This document shows positions 1 to 9,642 of a stretch of 37,247 nt of DNA, one piece after another. The notes beneath the pieces were generated by a model that saw nothing but the letters and a program-made list of their open reading frames with translations, was not told the origin of the DNA and did no database searches. Each line of letters opens with the position of its first letter. Within the stretch, counting starts at the first letter, position 1. The stretch is from Dysgonamonadaceae bacterium (GTDB lineage: Bacteria; Bacteroidota; Bacteroidia; Bacteroidales; Azobacteroidaceae). The stretch covers positions 1-37,247 of the forward strand of contig JAIRYM010000100.1 of NCBI GenBank assembly GCA_031267615.1, in the 5' to 3' direction. The position numbers and the translations under genes were made by a program.

Positions 1-272
1 CCCTTGATGTGAACCGCGGCGGTGAACCATCCGGTATTGATCGAAAAGCCGTCGCAGAGGCGGTACGACATTTCTTTCAGCCAGAGATTGACCGCGTGTT
101 CCATCGCCGGAGCCGAGATATCAGCTCCGCCTCGCAGGGTTGCCGATTCGGCTATCTGTTTCACACTCAGCGACTCTTCGGAACTCACTCTTGCGATGTA
201 ATCATTTACATCTTCTTTTGTCAAGACGTTTTCATAGAGATAAGCCTTGATTCTGTGTAGGATTGTTGCCAT
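1..272 (-). CDS. HU/IHF-like DNA-binding (Bvu_2165/DUF4469-type) protein, N-terminal part, truncated by window edge
   Basis: Reverse strand reads MATILHRIKAYLYENVLTKEDVNDYIARVSSEESLSVKQIAESATLRGGADISAPAMEHAVNLWLKEMSYRLCDGFSINTGWFTAAVHIKG, open to base 1; resembles the N-terminus of Bacteroidetes HU-like DNA-binding proteins; promoter at 328-358. Confidence 0.6.
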   Translation of the reverse strand, partial: MATILHRIKAYLYENVLTKEDVNDYIARVSSEESLSVKQIAESATLRGGADISAPAMEHAVNLWLKEMSYRLCDGFSINTGWFTAAVHIK

Positions 273-327
273 AAAAATTTACGATTAAAATTTAGATAAT
301 AATGTTTATGAAACTCTTTAACAGTGA

Positions 328-358
328 CAAAGGTAAAACATAACAATGACATTTCCAA
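328..358 (-). promoter_or_regulatory. Bacteroidetes-type promoter (-33 TTTGG / -7 TACCTTTG) for the 1..272 gene
   Basis: Complement of caaaggta (328-335) and caa (356-358), spacer 20 bp. Confidence 0.6.
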
Positions 359-409
359 ATGTTTTGCATATTATTTGCAGAAGGAGTCTGATAAAATAAA
401 ATTAACCTG

Positions 410-1870
410 TCAGTAAGAAACAGACAATGCTAAAACTGCTCTGAAATAGCCTGTCGATTCACCGATTCCGGTAAAAGGATCGTCCATATTTCGCTCGTGT
501 TCGATGCTGCAAGCGCCAGTGTAACCGACTTCCCTCAAGGTTTTTACAAACGCGGGGAAATCAATAACGCCGCGTCCAATCTCAAACGGGCGTCCATCTT
601 TAGTATTTGCCGTTACATCCTTAATATGAATGTCGAATACGCGGGAATGATATTTTTTCATATCTTCTACGGGATTTTTGCCATTGCGGACATCGTGTCC
701 TATGTCGAGACACATTCCAATACGCGGGTCTAAATCTTTGACATTCATCCAAACGTCGTCTGCATCCGGATATTTGTCCGGCATATCAGGTCCGTGAAGA
801 TGAATGGCATATTTTATATTATATTCTTTAACTTTTTTATCGACGTAAGGCAAAAGTGCATGCAAAGGCACGCCGACAATAAGTTTCACACCAACACGGC
901 GGGCATAATCAAACGCACGGTCAACTTCCTCCTCTCTATTCATATAAATCGGACCGACAGCATAACCGGTAACTCCTTTTGATGCAAGAGTTCTATGAAA
1001 CTCTGCTATCTGTTCATCTGTACTGTTTAGCGGCAAATGAAAGTCTTTAACACATAAATATTTAATATCCAGTTTTTGCATTGCGTCGAGAGTTTGTTCG
1101 AGATTGAAACGGACAAAAGTGTAGCCCGCCATTCCGAGGTTAAATTTCTCGTATGTTTCGGCAGGCAGGAGTTTTTGATTAACTTCTGATTCGGCTTCTT
1201 TCTTGGCAAGATTGATTGTAGGCGCAACAGAAGTGCGGCGATACTTTTCGACATCTTTTGTGCAGATGCGTATATTTTTCCAGTAAACCGATTTTCCAGC
1301 CTGCGATTTATTGTTGCCCACGGTATGAACTTGCAAAGCAATAAAGCCTTTTGTATAACCCGTTTCATCACGAAGATTTGCGACGGAATAGCCGTCAATC
1401 CAAGTGCAAATGGAGTTTCCTGCTGCTTCTATGCGAATGTGATTCCATCTGTTTTTGAGCATTACGTTTTGCCCGTTGGCATTGGCATCGGGGTGATAAA
1501 TCCATCCTCGGCGGTTTTCTTCATAGATAAATCCCGTCAATTCGCCGTCAATTTCAAACTGATAACCCGAAACAGGCTCGTCATAAACTTTTTGACTGCG
1601 AAACTGCACGCCCGAATTGACGCCTTCATCGACTTTCATATCAAATTCGAGGATAAAATCGCCAAATTCTTCTTCTGTGGCGAGAAAGGTGTTAGGTGTA
1701 CCTGTCCTTGTTGTACCTGTGATTATGCTATCTTTGACTGTAAACAGAACCTTTCCGTCGAGCCGTTGCCAGCCGGCAAGGTTTTTTCCGTTGAAGAGCG
1801 AAGTCCATTCTTGCGCCGTTGCTGAAAAGCAGCAAATACAAAATAATGTGAGGAAGACGTTTTGTTTCAT
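410..1870 (-). CDS. Secreted DUF1080 (3-keto-disaccharide hydrolase-like) domain fused to a sugar phosphate isomerase/epimerase-type (AP_endonuc_2) TIM barrel
   Basis: Signal peptide; EWTSLFNGKNLAGWQ...FGDFILEFDMKVDEGVNSGVQFRS...WNHIRIEAAGN is DUF1080-like; C-terminal half ...LDIGHDVRNGKNPVEDMKKYHSRVFDIHIKDV...GRGVIDFPAFVKTLREVGYTGACSIEHE is AP_endonuc_2-like. Confidence 0.88.
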   Translation of the reverse strand: MKQNVFLTLFCICCFSATAQEWTSLFNGKNLAGWQRLDGKVLFTVKDSIITGTTRTGTPNTFLATEEEFGDFILEFDMKVDEGVNSGVQFRSQKVYDEPVSGYQFEIDGELTGFIYEENRRGWIYHPDANANGQNVMLKNRWNHIRIEAAGNSICTWIDGYSVANLRDETGYTKGFIALQVHTVGNNKSQAGKSVYWKNIRICTKDVEKYRRTSVAPTINLAKKEAESEVNQKLLPAETYEKFNLGMAGYTFVRFNLEQTLDAMQKLDIKYLCVKDFHLPLNSTDEQIAEFHRTLASKGVTGYAVGPIYMNREEEVDRAFDYARRVGVKLIVGVPLHALLPYVDKKVKEYNIKYAIHLHGPDMPDKYPDADDVWMNVKDLDPRIGMCLDIGHDVRNGKNPVEDMKKYHSRVFDIHIKDVTANTKDGRPFEIGRGVIDFPAFVKTLREVGYTGACSIEHERNMDDPFTGIGESTGYFRAVLALSVSY

Positions 1871-1903
1871 TATTTGAAATCGTTTGTTTTATAATTAAGG
1901 CTA

Positions 1904-1934
1904 CAAATTTATACAAAATGTTTTAGGTTAGCAA
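1904..1934 (-). promoter_or_regulatory. Bacteroidetes-type promoter for 410..1870
   Basis: Minus strand TAAATTTG (1904-1911) with TTG (1932-1934), spacer 20 bp. Confidence 0.55.
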
Positions 1935-2024
1935 ACTCCCCTTATATTATATTGATTTTGAATATGTATAAGCAAATGGTTTTTCCATTAATCTTGGAAA
2001 AATAAAAAAAAATTCATAAAACTC

Positions 2025-2056
2025 TTGCATAATTAAAAAATAGTTCGTACCTTTGC
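2025..2056 (+). promoter_or_regulatory. Bacteroidetes-type promoter for tRNA-Asp (and possibly metK)
   Basis: TTG 2025-2027, 20-bp spacer, TACCTTTGC 2048-2056. Confidence 0.65.
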
Positions 2057-2085
2057 ACCGCGATTGAGAAAATCATTCAGCCAAT

Positions 2086-2160
2086 GGTGTGGTAGTTCAG
2101 CCTGGTTAGAATACATGCCTGTCACGCATGGGGTCGCGGGTTCGAGTCCCGTCCGCACCG
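2086..2160 (+). tRNA. tRNA-Asp (GTC)
   Basis: Cloverleaf: acceptor GGTGTGG/CCGCACC, anticodon GTC at 2121-2123, T-arm GCGGGTTCGAGTCCCGT; CCA not encoded. Confidence 0.95.
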
Positions 2161-2254
2161 CAAAACTCGGAAAAGTGGAAAGATTTGTATGCTTGCAACC
2201 ACAGAAAAAAATGCTAAAAACCATTTTGGTTCTTACATTAAAACTTCCCGCCTT

Positions 2255-2280
2255 TCTGATTTGGAAATATCAGATCTTTT
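2255..2280 (+). terminator. Possible weak terminator/attenuator hairpin between tRNA-Asp and metK
   Basis: TCTGAT-ttggaaat-ATCAGA followed by TCTTTT. Confidence 0.3.
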
Positions 2281-2297
2281 AAAAAACAATTACAATT

Positions 2298-3551
2298 ATG
2301 AGTTATTTATTTACGTCCGAATCCGTATCGGAAGGGCATCCCGACAAAGTAGCAGACCAGATTTCAGACTCTCTGCTCGACAATTTTCTCGCTTACGATG
2401 CACAATCGAAAGTTGCCTGCGAAACACTTGTAACCACAGGACAGGTTGTTGTTGCAGGAGAAGTTAAATCCAAGGCATACGTTGATGTGCAGGAAGTTAC
2501 ACGCGAAGTTATACGCCGTATCGGTTACACAAAAGCCGAATACAAATTCGAGGCGGAATCGTGCGGCATCCTCAACGCAATTCACGAACAATCTGCCGAT
2601 ATCAATCGCGGAGTGGAACGCGAAGACCCTCTCAATCAGGGTGCAGGCGACCAAGGTATGATGTTTGGTTATGCAACAGCCGAAACCGAAAATTATATGC
2701 CACTACCGCTTGATCTCGCTCACTCATTGCTGACCGAACTTGCAAAAATCCGCAAAGAAGAGATAGAATTGATGCCATATCTCCGTCCAGACGCAAAATC
2801 TCAAGTTACAATCCGTTACAGCGATGACGGCACACCTGAGGCAATTGATACAATCGTCGTTTCTACACAGCACGACGAGTTTGGAAAAGACAAGGCGATG
2901 CAGGACAAAATCAAGGCAGACGTCATCAATATTCTCGTTCCAAGAGTTAAGGCACAGTATCCGAAGAAAGTGCAGGCACTGTTTGGCGACAAAATCAAGT
3001 ATCACGTCAATCCGACAGGAAAATTCGTGATTGGCGGTCCTCACGGCGATAGCGGCTTGACGGGACGAAAGATTATCGTCGATACCTACGGCGGCAAAGG
3101 CGCACACGGCGGCGGAGCATTTTCCGGCAAAGACCCTTCGAAGGTTGACCGCTCGGCGGCTTACGCAGCCCGCCATATTGCGAAAAACCTTGTTGCAGCA
3201 GGAATTTCAGATGAAGTTCTTGTACAGGTTTCGTATGCTATCGGCGTTGCAAAACCGATGAATATTTTTGTTAATACCTATGGTAAAAGCAAAGTCAAAT
3301 TTTCAGATAGCGAAATAGCCAAGAAGGTTGAAAAGATCTTCGATATGCGCCCAAAAGCAATCGAAGAACGCCTGAAACTGCGTAACCCGATTTATCTTGA
3401 AACCGCATCATACGGACATGTCGGACGCAAACCACAGACTGTAACAAAAACATTTGCATCACGCTACGACAAACTCGTAAAAGTGAAAGTGGAACTTTTC
3501 ACTTGGGAAAAACTCGACTACGTGGATAAAATCAAAAAGGAAATACAGTAG
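2298..3551 (+). CDS. metK: S-adenosylmethionine synthase
   Basis: [28 protein letters not shown]..., [39 protein letters not shown]. Confidence 0.97.
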   Translation: MSYLFTSESVSEGHPDKVADQISDSLLDNFLAYDAQSKVACETLVTTGQVVVAGEVKSKAYVDVQEVTREVIRRIGYTKAEYKFEAESCGILNAIHEQSADINRGVEREDPLNQGAGDQGMMFGYATAETENYMPLPLDLAHSLLTELAKIRKEEIELMPYLRPDAKSQVTIRYSDDGTPEAIDTIVVSTQHDEFGKDKAMQDKIKADVINILVPRVKAQYPKKVQALFGDKIKYHVNPTGKFVIGGPHGDSGLTGRKIIVDTYGGKGAHGGGAFSGKDPSKVDRSAAYAARHIAKNLVAAGISDEVLVQVSYAIGVAKPMNIFVNTYGKSKVKFSDSEIAKKVEKIFDMRPKAIEERLKLRNPIYLETASYGHVGRKPQTVTKTFASRYDKLVKVKVELFTWEKLDYVDKIKKEIQ

Positions 3552-3576
3552 AATTAAACGAAAAATATCAAAGAGA

Positions 3577-4725
3577 ATGAAAATACATAAATTAGAACTC
3601 TTCAAAGTGCCGCCAAGATGGTTGTTTCTCAAAGTTACAACCGACGACGGATATGTCGGTTGGGGCGAACCTGTAGTCGAAGGACGAGCCGATACTGTAG
3701 AAGCTGCAGTGAAAGAACTCTCGCCCTACCTCATCGGCAAGAACGCATCGAAAATAGAAGACACTTGGCAAGTGCTTTACCGCGCAGGTTTCTATCGTGG
3801 CGGACCTATCCTTTCGAGCGCTATTTCGGGCATTGATGAGGCATTGTGGGACATCAAAGGCAAGGTTACAGGACTGCCCATTCACGACCTTCTCGGAGGC
3901 TCCGTACGCGATAAGATAATGATTTATCAATGGGTTGGCGGCGACCGTCCGTCAGATGTGGTGGCAGCCGCAAAAGAAAAGCAGGCAGCAGGAATGAAAG
4001 CCGTCAAAATGAACGGCACAGAAGACTTGGAATGGATAGATTCGTTCTCGAAAATCGATGATGTGATAGCCCGTGTTTCGGGCATTCGCGACTCCTGCGG
4101 AAAAGATTTTGGCATCGGCATCGACTTTCACGGACGTGTGCACAAAACGATGGCAAAGGTACTGATGAAAGAACTCGAACAGTATCGCCCGATGTTTATC
4201 GAAGAGCCTGTATTGGCTGAAAATGGCGAATATTTCAAAATGCTTTCCGAACTCGTTTCAACCCCAATAGCAACAGGTGAGCGGCATTATACACGCTGGG
4301 ACTTCAAGCATATCTTTGAGCAGGGCGCAGTTGATATTATTCAGCCCGATTTGAGCCACGCGGGAGGTATTTCGGAATGTAAAAAAATAGCAACTATGGC
4401 AGAGGCTTACGACATTTCGATTGCGCCGCACTGCCCGCTTGGACCGATTGCTTTCGCCGCCTGTCTGCAACTTGATTTCAACTGCGTGAATGCCGTAATC
4501 CAGGAAACGAGCGCAGGAATCCACTACAACGTAGGCGCCGACCTGCTTGACTATATGAAAAATCCCGAAGTGTTTGATTTCAAAGACGGATACATCAATG
4601 TTTTCACAGGACCGGGGCTTGGTATCGAAGTGAATGAAGAAAAAATTCGAGAGATGGCAAAAATCGGTCATTCGTGGAAAAATCCGGTTTGGCGCACAGC
4701 ATCGGGAGTTGTGGCAGAATGGTAA
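3577..4725 (+). CDS. dgoD: D-galactonate dehydratase (enolase superfamily)
   Basis: MKIHKLELFKVPPRWLFLKVTTDDGYVGWGEPVVEGRADTVEAAV...; enolase superfamily motifs; DgoD-like throughout. Confidence 0.92.
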   Translation: MKIHKLELFKVPPRWLFLKVTTDDGYVGWGEPVVEGRADTVEAAVKELSPYLIGKNASKIEDTWQVLYRAGFYRGGPILSSAISGIDEALWDIKGKVTGLPIHDLLGGSVRDKIMIYQWVGGDRPSDVVAAAKEKQAAGMKAVKMNGTEDLEWIDSFSKIDDVIARVSGIRDSCGKDFGIGIDFHGRVHKTMAKVLMKELEQYRPMFIEEPVLAENGEYFKMLSELVSTPIATGERHYTRWDFKHIFEQGAVDIIQPDLSHAGGISECKKIATMAEAYDISIAPHCPLGPIAFAACLQLDFNCVNAVIQETSAGIHYNVGADLLDYMKNPEVFDFKDGYINVFTGPGLGIEVNEEKIREMAKIGHSWKNPVWRTASGVVAEW

Positions 4726-4745
4726 TTTTAATAAACAAAATAATT

Positions 4746-5930
4746 ATGAAACGGTTAATATTGATTTTTGTAGTTGCCTCAATTTTTGCTTCTTGCGAAC
4801 AAAAAGAGAGCATTGTTTTTCAAATCGACGGCGTCGGAAACGACACTCTCATTGTAGAATACTTCGAATTAAACGTAGAAAAAGAGCCTGTTCGCGACAC
4901 ACTCGTGGCATTTAACGGTAAGTTTTTCTATAATCCCGAATATGAGCGAGCGGGATTTATCAACATCTTTCTGAAGAGTTATTTAGATGTAGAATGGCAC
5001 CGCTCATTATCTGAAGCGCTGACTATTATGCTGCTATGGAAGCCGGGCGAAAAATTTCGTGTAGATGGAAACTTGAAAGATGGAGTTTTTGATTACACCG
5101 TTTCGCAAAGCGACTTTAATCGAGAAGCAAGTCTGCACCGCCTGGCAAACCGCGAACATATCATCAATCTCGCAAATGCCCAACTTCAGTGGGATTCGCT
5201 GATGTTCAGCCATACAGCAACTGAGATTACCGATGAAGCAGAATTAGAAATTAACAGGCAAAAACTCACGGCTTTAAGAAATTATATTCAAGACGAAAAT
5301 ACAGCAAGTACATCTGTTTATGTAGAATATGTTAAAAACAACCCCGACAGCGAATTGAGCGCGTTCTACGTATGCGGCCGGCTTGCTGACTTTGCTACAG
5401 AATATGCAGGTTATCTTGGAAAATCTGCCCGTCAAGGTTTGTTCGGTGAACATATATCTTACATCGACAAACAGATAGCGGAACATCGTGCGCAGCAGGA
5501 AAAGCAAGCGTTGATTCAGCCCGGATTGCCTGCTCCCGATTTCACGCTGAAATCGCTTGATGGTAAGGATATTTCTCTCTACTCCATTCAGAAAGAATAT
5601 CTTGTACTGGATTTTTGGGGCAGTTGGTGCGGTTGGTGTATCAAGGGTTTTCCGAAAATGAAAGAATACTACAACAAGTACAACAATCGGCTTGAAATTC
5701 TCGGCATTGCCTGCAAAGACACTGACAGGGAGTGGAAACAGGCAGTTAAGAAAAACAACATCAAATGGCTGCACGTAACCAACGGAGAAAACGACGACTT
5801 ACTGCAAAAATACGCCATAGAAGGCTTTCCGACAAAGATAATTCTTGATAAAGAAAAAAAAATAATTCAAGTTTTTATCGGCGAAACCGAAGAATTTTAC
5901 AAAAAATTAGATGAGTTGTTGCTGAACTGA
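4746..5930 (+). CDS. TlpA/ResA-like thioredoxin-family lipoprotein with DUF4369-like N-terminus
   Basis: Lipobox-like MKRLILIFVVASIFASC; DFWGSWCGWCIKGFPKMKEYY (CxxC); start at ATG 4746 rather than the ORF-track 4674. Confidence 0.85.
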   Translation: MKRLILIFVVASIFASCEQKESIVFQIDGVGNDTLIVEYFELNVEKEPVRDTLVAFNGKFFYNPEYERAGFINIFLKSYLDVEWHRSLSEALTIMLLWKPGEKFRVDGNLKDGVFDYTVSQSDFNREASLHRLANREHIINLANAQLQWDSLMFSHTATEITDEAELEINRQKLTALRNYIQDENTASTSVYVEYVKNNPDSELSAFYVCGRLADFATEYAGYLGKSARQGLFGEHISYIDKQIAEHRAQQEKQALIQPGLPAPDFTLKSLDGKDISLYSIQKEYLVLDFWGSWCGWCIKGFPKMKEYYNKYNNRLEILGIACKDTDREWKQAVKKNNIKWLHVTNGENDDLLQKYAIEGFPTKIILDKEKKIIQVFIGETEEFYKKLDELLLN

Positions 5931-5984
5931 TAATACTAAACTGGATATGCAGACTGAATTTCTGCACCGGAATTTTTTGAAAAT

Positions 5985-6016
5985 TTGGATATATAACAAA
6001 AAAAGATTACCTTTGC
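5985..6016 (+). promoter_or_regulatory. Bacteroidetes-type promoter for tRNA-Lys
   Basis: TTG 5985-5987, 20-bp spacer, TACCTTTGC 6008-6016. Confidence 0.65.
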
Positions 6017-6030
6017 ACCCGTTATAAAAA

Positions 6031-6103
6031 GTCTTCGTAGCTCAGTTGGTAGAGCAAATGACTCTTAATCATTGGGTCCAGGGTTCGAGCCCCTGCGAGG
6101 ACA
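6031..6103 (+). tRNA. tRNA-Lys (CTT)
   Basis: Acceptor GTCTTCG/CGAGGAC; anticodon loop CTCTTAA with CTT at 6064-6066; T-arm CAGGGTTCGAGCCCCTG. Confidence 0.95.
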
Positions 6104-6340
6104 CTTAATTTCCACTTCAATCCCTCACGCGCGTCGTCATCGCGCACTGATACCGTATACGTCGCCGCCAATCCCCCGAAATTACAGACAATTAACAGTT
6201 AAGAATCCGAATCAGCGCAAAATGCTGACAAAAAAAACCGGCGTAAAATGCTGTAACATACGCTGTAAGCGCAGCCATCCCCGCCATCCCATGCAAACCA
6301 CATTTCTTAAAATCAATTTTAAAATTAGCCCAATGCGGTT

Positions 6341-6358
6341 CAGCGCTTGCAAGCGCTG
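6341..6358. repeat. 18-bp perfect palindrome CAGCGCTTGCAAGCGCTG
   Basis: Self-complementary over all 18 bases. Confidence 0.9.
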
Positions 6359-6360
6359 AC

Positions 6361-6507
6361 TGCGCGCTTCCCTCCGCTGACTCTCCGCTTCCCTCCGCTG
6401 ACTCTGCGCTTCCTTTCGCTGACTCTCCGCTTCCTTTCGCTGACTCTGCGCTTCCTTTCGCTAACTCTGCGCTTCCTTTCGCTGAACTCGCGCTTCCTTT
6501 CGCTGAC
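6361..6507. repeat. Tandem repeat, 21-bp unit (~tctgcgcttcctttcgctgac), 7 copies
   Basis: Units at 6361, 6382, 6403, 6424, 6445, 6466 (22 bp), 6488 (20 bp). Confidence 0.95.
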
Positions 6508-6712
6508 TTAGCGCTGGGCAGCGCGCGGTTGCATTGGGCTAATTTTAAAACATATTTGCAGGCGGGAGAGATGTATTTCCCAACGGGAATTTTTACGCCC
6601 TAAACGGGAGACAGAGAGGATGTCATATATATATAATGTGTATGAGGGGATGACTACCCCACTGTATCCTCCAAAAGAAGGGAATATAAATGTGATCAGG
6701 ATGTTGTACTGT

Positions 6713-6744
6713 TTGCTGTTGTGATTTATTTATTGTACCTTTGC
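6713..6744 (+). promoter_or_regulatory. Bacteroidetes-type promoter for der
   Basis: TTG 6713-6715, 20-bp spacer, TACCTTTGC 6736-6744. Confidence 0.65.
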
Positions 6745-6765
6745 GCCTTAAAATATATATATAAG

Positions 6766-8076
6766 ATGAGTATCGTAGCTATTGTGGGACGCCCGAATAC
6801 GGGGAAATCGACCTTGTTTAACAGACTGACGCAGACGCGAAAGGCGATCGTGACGGAGGTGGAGGGGACGACGAGAGACCGGCAGTACGGTACGGCGGAA
6901 TGGAATGGTCGCGAGTTTTCGGTGATCGACACGGGGGGATGGGTTGTGGACTCGGAGGACGTGTTTGAAGAGGAGATTAACAAGCAGGTGATGACGGCGT
7001 GCGAGGAGGCGGATCTGCTGCTGTTCGTGACGGATATTAATACGGGCGTGACGGATCTCGACATGAGGATTGCGGGGATGCTGAGAAGGGCGGTGAAACC
7101 GGTGATTGTGGCGGCGAACAAGGCGGATACGTTTGATATGTATGCGATGACGGCTGAGTTTTACGGGATGGGGCTGGGTGATCCGGTGCCGGTATCTGCT
7201 GTAAACGGTTCGGGGACAGGGGATTTGCTGGACGTCGTGGTGGAGAAACTGCCGGACGGAAAGATCGCTGAAATGGAGGCTGATATTCCAAGGATAGCGA
7301 TTGTGGGGCGCCCGAATGCGGGCAAGTCGTCGCTGCTGAATGCGTTTACGGGTGAGGAAAGGAATATTGTTACGGAGATTGCGGGTACTACTCGCGATTC
7401 TATAAATACGGTTTACGACAGGTTCGGACTGAGGTTTTGCCTCGTCGATACTGCGGGCATCAGAAGGAAGAACAGGGTGAATGAGGATCTGGAATATTAT
7501 TCGGTTATCCGCTCTATACGCTCGATTGAGGAGTCGGATGTCTGTATCCTGATGATTGATGCGACGAGAGGGATTGAGGCTCAGGATATGAACATTTTTT
7601 CTATTATTCAGAAGAACAGAAAGGGAATTGTGATCGCGGTTAACAAGTGGGATCTGGTTGAGGAGAAGAGTCAGGCGGCTGTTAAGACGTTTGAAAATGC
7701 GATCAGGGAGCGTACCGCTCCGTTTTCCGACATTCCGGTCGTTTTTTCTTCTGCGGTAACGAAACAGCGGATCTTTAAGATACTGGAAACGGCGAAGATG
7801 GTGTATGATAATCGCAGGACAAGGATTGCGACTCACAAGCTGAACGAAGTTTTGCTGCCTGTGATAGAGAATACTCCGCCGCCGGTGTACAAGGGTAAGG
7901 TTGTCAAGATCAAATATATAATGCAGTTGCCGAATACGGCGGTTCCGGGCTTTGTGTTTTTCTGTAACCTGCCGCAGTGGGTTAAGGAGCCATACAAACG
8001 GTTTCTCGAAAACCAGATAAGAAAGAACTGGAATTTTAAAGGTACGCCGGTAAACATTTTTATGCGGGAGAAATAA
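6766..8076 (+). CDS. der: Ribosome biogenesis GTPase Der (EngA)
   Basis: Two G domains: [23 protein letters not shown] and [33 protein letters not shown]-like C-terminus; start ATG 6766. Confidence 0.97.
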   Translation: MSIVAIVGRPNTGKSTLFNRLTQTRKAIVTEVEGTTRDRQYGTAEWNGREFSVIDTGGWVVDSEDVFEEEINKQVMTACEEADLLLFVTDINTGVTDLDMRIAGMLRRAVKPVIVAANKADTFDMYAMTAEFYGMGLGDPVPVSAVNGSGTGDLLDVVVEKLPDGKIAEMEADIPRIAIVGRPNAGKSSLLNAFTGEERNIVTEIAGTTRDSINTVYDRFGLRFCLVDTAGIRRKNRVNEDLEYYSVIRSIRSIEESDVCILMIDATRGIEAQDMNIFSIIQKNRKGIVIAVNKWDLVEEKSQAAVKTFENAIRERTAPFSDIPVVFSSAVTKQRIFKILETAKMVYDNRRTRIATHKLNEVLLPVIENTPPPVYKGKVVKIKYIMQLPNTAVPGFVFFCNLPQWVKEPYKRFLENQIRKNWNFKGTPVNIFMREK

Positions 8077-8106
8077 CATAATAATCCACTATACATATTT
8101 ATATTT

Positions 8107-9639
8107 ATGAAACTGAAAAGAGATTCAGCCTTCGGCAAATTTAACTCAGCGAATCTTGCCGCGTATGCGGTTATTGCGGCGGGGATTCTGGTCGCTCTTT
8201 TGCAGTTTCTGAACAATCACGAGATGGTTCAGGATGAGGCAAGGGTAGTGTTCAACATCAAGGACAGAAGTTTTGCAGGTCTGCTACGCCCTCTGGACTA
8301 TGTACAGGTAGCTCCGATTCTGTTTCTGTGGATCACGAAGGCGCTGTCGTTCATCAGCCCGACGTCTGAGCAGGTGTATCGGGTTTTCCCGTTCGTATGT
8401 TTTGCTGCAACGCTGTTCCTGTTCCTTAAATTCCTGAATCATTATGTGAAGGACAAATATGCCGTTGTCATAATACTCGCTTTTTATACCTTCAACAACA
8501 TGGTTCTCTTTTTCGCCACAGAACAGGTGAAGCAATACATGGGTGATGTTCTTGTGCTGTTCATTATTTATTATATCACGGCGGTAAGGGCGTTTAAGAC
8601 GGACAGAACGCGGCTCCTGGCGCTTGGAATCGCGGGGACGGTGTTTGTCTTTCTCTCCAACGTGGCGCCTGTAATACTTTTCACGGCGGGCGTCTATCTG
8701 TTCTACGAAGAGTTTTTCGTTACAGGGCGGAGGCGCATCCTTCCCTACCTTCCCGTCTTCGCTGCCTGGCTTGGGTCTTTCGCGGTCTATTACTTTAATT
8801 TCATTGCCGACCATCCTACTTATGAGTTTATGGCAGACTTCTGGGATTACAGCTTTATGCCATATCACTCCCTCGGAGCAACCTTCCATTTTCTGGTAGA
8901 GCGCAGCGAGTGGACGTTAAGTTTCTTCTTTCCATACTCCACACCCTATCTCCTGAAGATACTGTTTCCCGCAGTCGGCTTTGCGGTTCTGGTATACAGG
9001 CGGAATTTCAGGCTGCTGATACTGGTACTCGTGCCGATTATGCTGCATTTGATCCTTTCCGCGTTCAGACTCTATCCGGTGGACGTAAGAATGATGCTCT
9101 ATCTCTTCCCCGGCATCGCGCTGTTAATCGGGACAGGCGTCTATGAGATTTCAAGGTTCGTACTCTCGTTTGTAAAGCCGGTATATTTCAGAGTCTTTGC
9201 GCTGTCCGTCCCGGTTGTTCTTATGGTCTATTATATCGGGTTTTTGAGACCGCACCAAAAGCAGCGGGAAGTAAAAGAAACGATGGAGTACGTCAATGCC
9301 AATATACAGGAGGGCGAAAAAATATACCTTCACTGGTTTGTAATATGCAATTATCTGTTTTATTCCGATCAGGGGATACTGGACAATATGAAGAAAAGCC
9401 AGATAACAGACGGTCAGTGGACAGAATTTATAGCCTATAAGCGCGGAGATCTTGTTCAGGAGTTTGCCGGTCTCAAAGGCAGGACGTGGTTTCTGATTTC
9501 AGGCGATTCCGATGAGAAGATAATGACAGATCATCTTGAATCACTCGGGCATACGCGATTAAAGGAATTTCACTTTTCGGAAGGCGACTGGGAAGGACGC
9601 GCCGTATCTGCTGCTTATCTTTACGACTGCGGGGAATAG
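8107..9639 (+). CDS. Polytopic membrane glycosyltransferase (GT39/PMT-like)
   Basis: About 10 hydrophobic segments; early acidic HEMVQDEARV loop typical of PMT/ArnT-like GT-C enzymes. Confidence 0.65.
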   Translation: MKLKRDSAFGKFNSANLAAYAVIAAGILVALLQFLNNHEMVQDEARVVFNIKDRSFAGLLRPLDYVQVAPILFLWITKALSFISPTSEQVYRVFPFVCFAATLFLFLKFLNHYVKDKYAVVIILAFYTFNNMVLFFATEQVKQYMGDVLVLFIIYYITAVRAFKTDRTRLLALGIAGTVFVFLSNVAPVILFTAGVYLFYEEFFVTGRRRILPYLPVFAAWLGSFAVYYFNFIADHPTYEFMADFWDYSFMPYHSLGATFHFLVERSEWTLSFFFPYSTPYLLKILFPAVGFAVLVYRRNFRLLILVLVPIMLHLILSAFRLYPVDVRMMLYLFPGIALLIGTGVYEISRFVLSFVKPVYFRVFALSVPVVLMVYYIGFLRPHQKQREVKETMEYVNANIQEGEKIYLHWFVICNYLFYSDQGILDNMKKSQITDGQWTEFIAYKRGDLVQEFAGLKGRTWFLISGDSDEKIMTDHLESLGHTRLKEFHFSEGDWEGRAVSAAYLYDCGE

Positions 9640-9642
9640 GCC

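Larger units (their letters stand above)
6317..6550. repeat. Perfect 20-bp inverted repeat enclosing a 21-bp minisatellite
   Basis: TTTTAAAATTAGCCCAATGC (6317-6336) and GCATTGGGCTAATTTTAAAA (6531-6550) are exact reverse complements. Confidence 0.93.

Noticed and set aside
2161-2297. Possible SAM riboswitch upstream of metK
   Set aside because: No SAM-I/SAM-II type conserved core seen; only a short hairpin with a T-rich tail.
3577-4725. De Ley-Doudoroff (galactonate) operon
   Set aside because: Only dgoD is present; no dgoK/dgoA/transporter adjacent, so no pathway cluster is claimed.
6072-6359. 95-aa plus ORF overlapping tRNA-Lys and running to the 21-bp array
   Set aside because: Starts inside the tRNA, basic low-information composition, no homology recognised.
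6361-6507. Possible CRISPR array
   Set aside because: Units are directly abutting 21-mers without unique spacers; no cas genes. The same applies to 14053-14262 and the 41-bp arrays.
6748-8079. 443-aa minus-strand ORF antisense to der
   Set aside because: Arg/His-rich shadow translation of the well-supported der gene, no recognisable domain.
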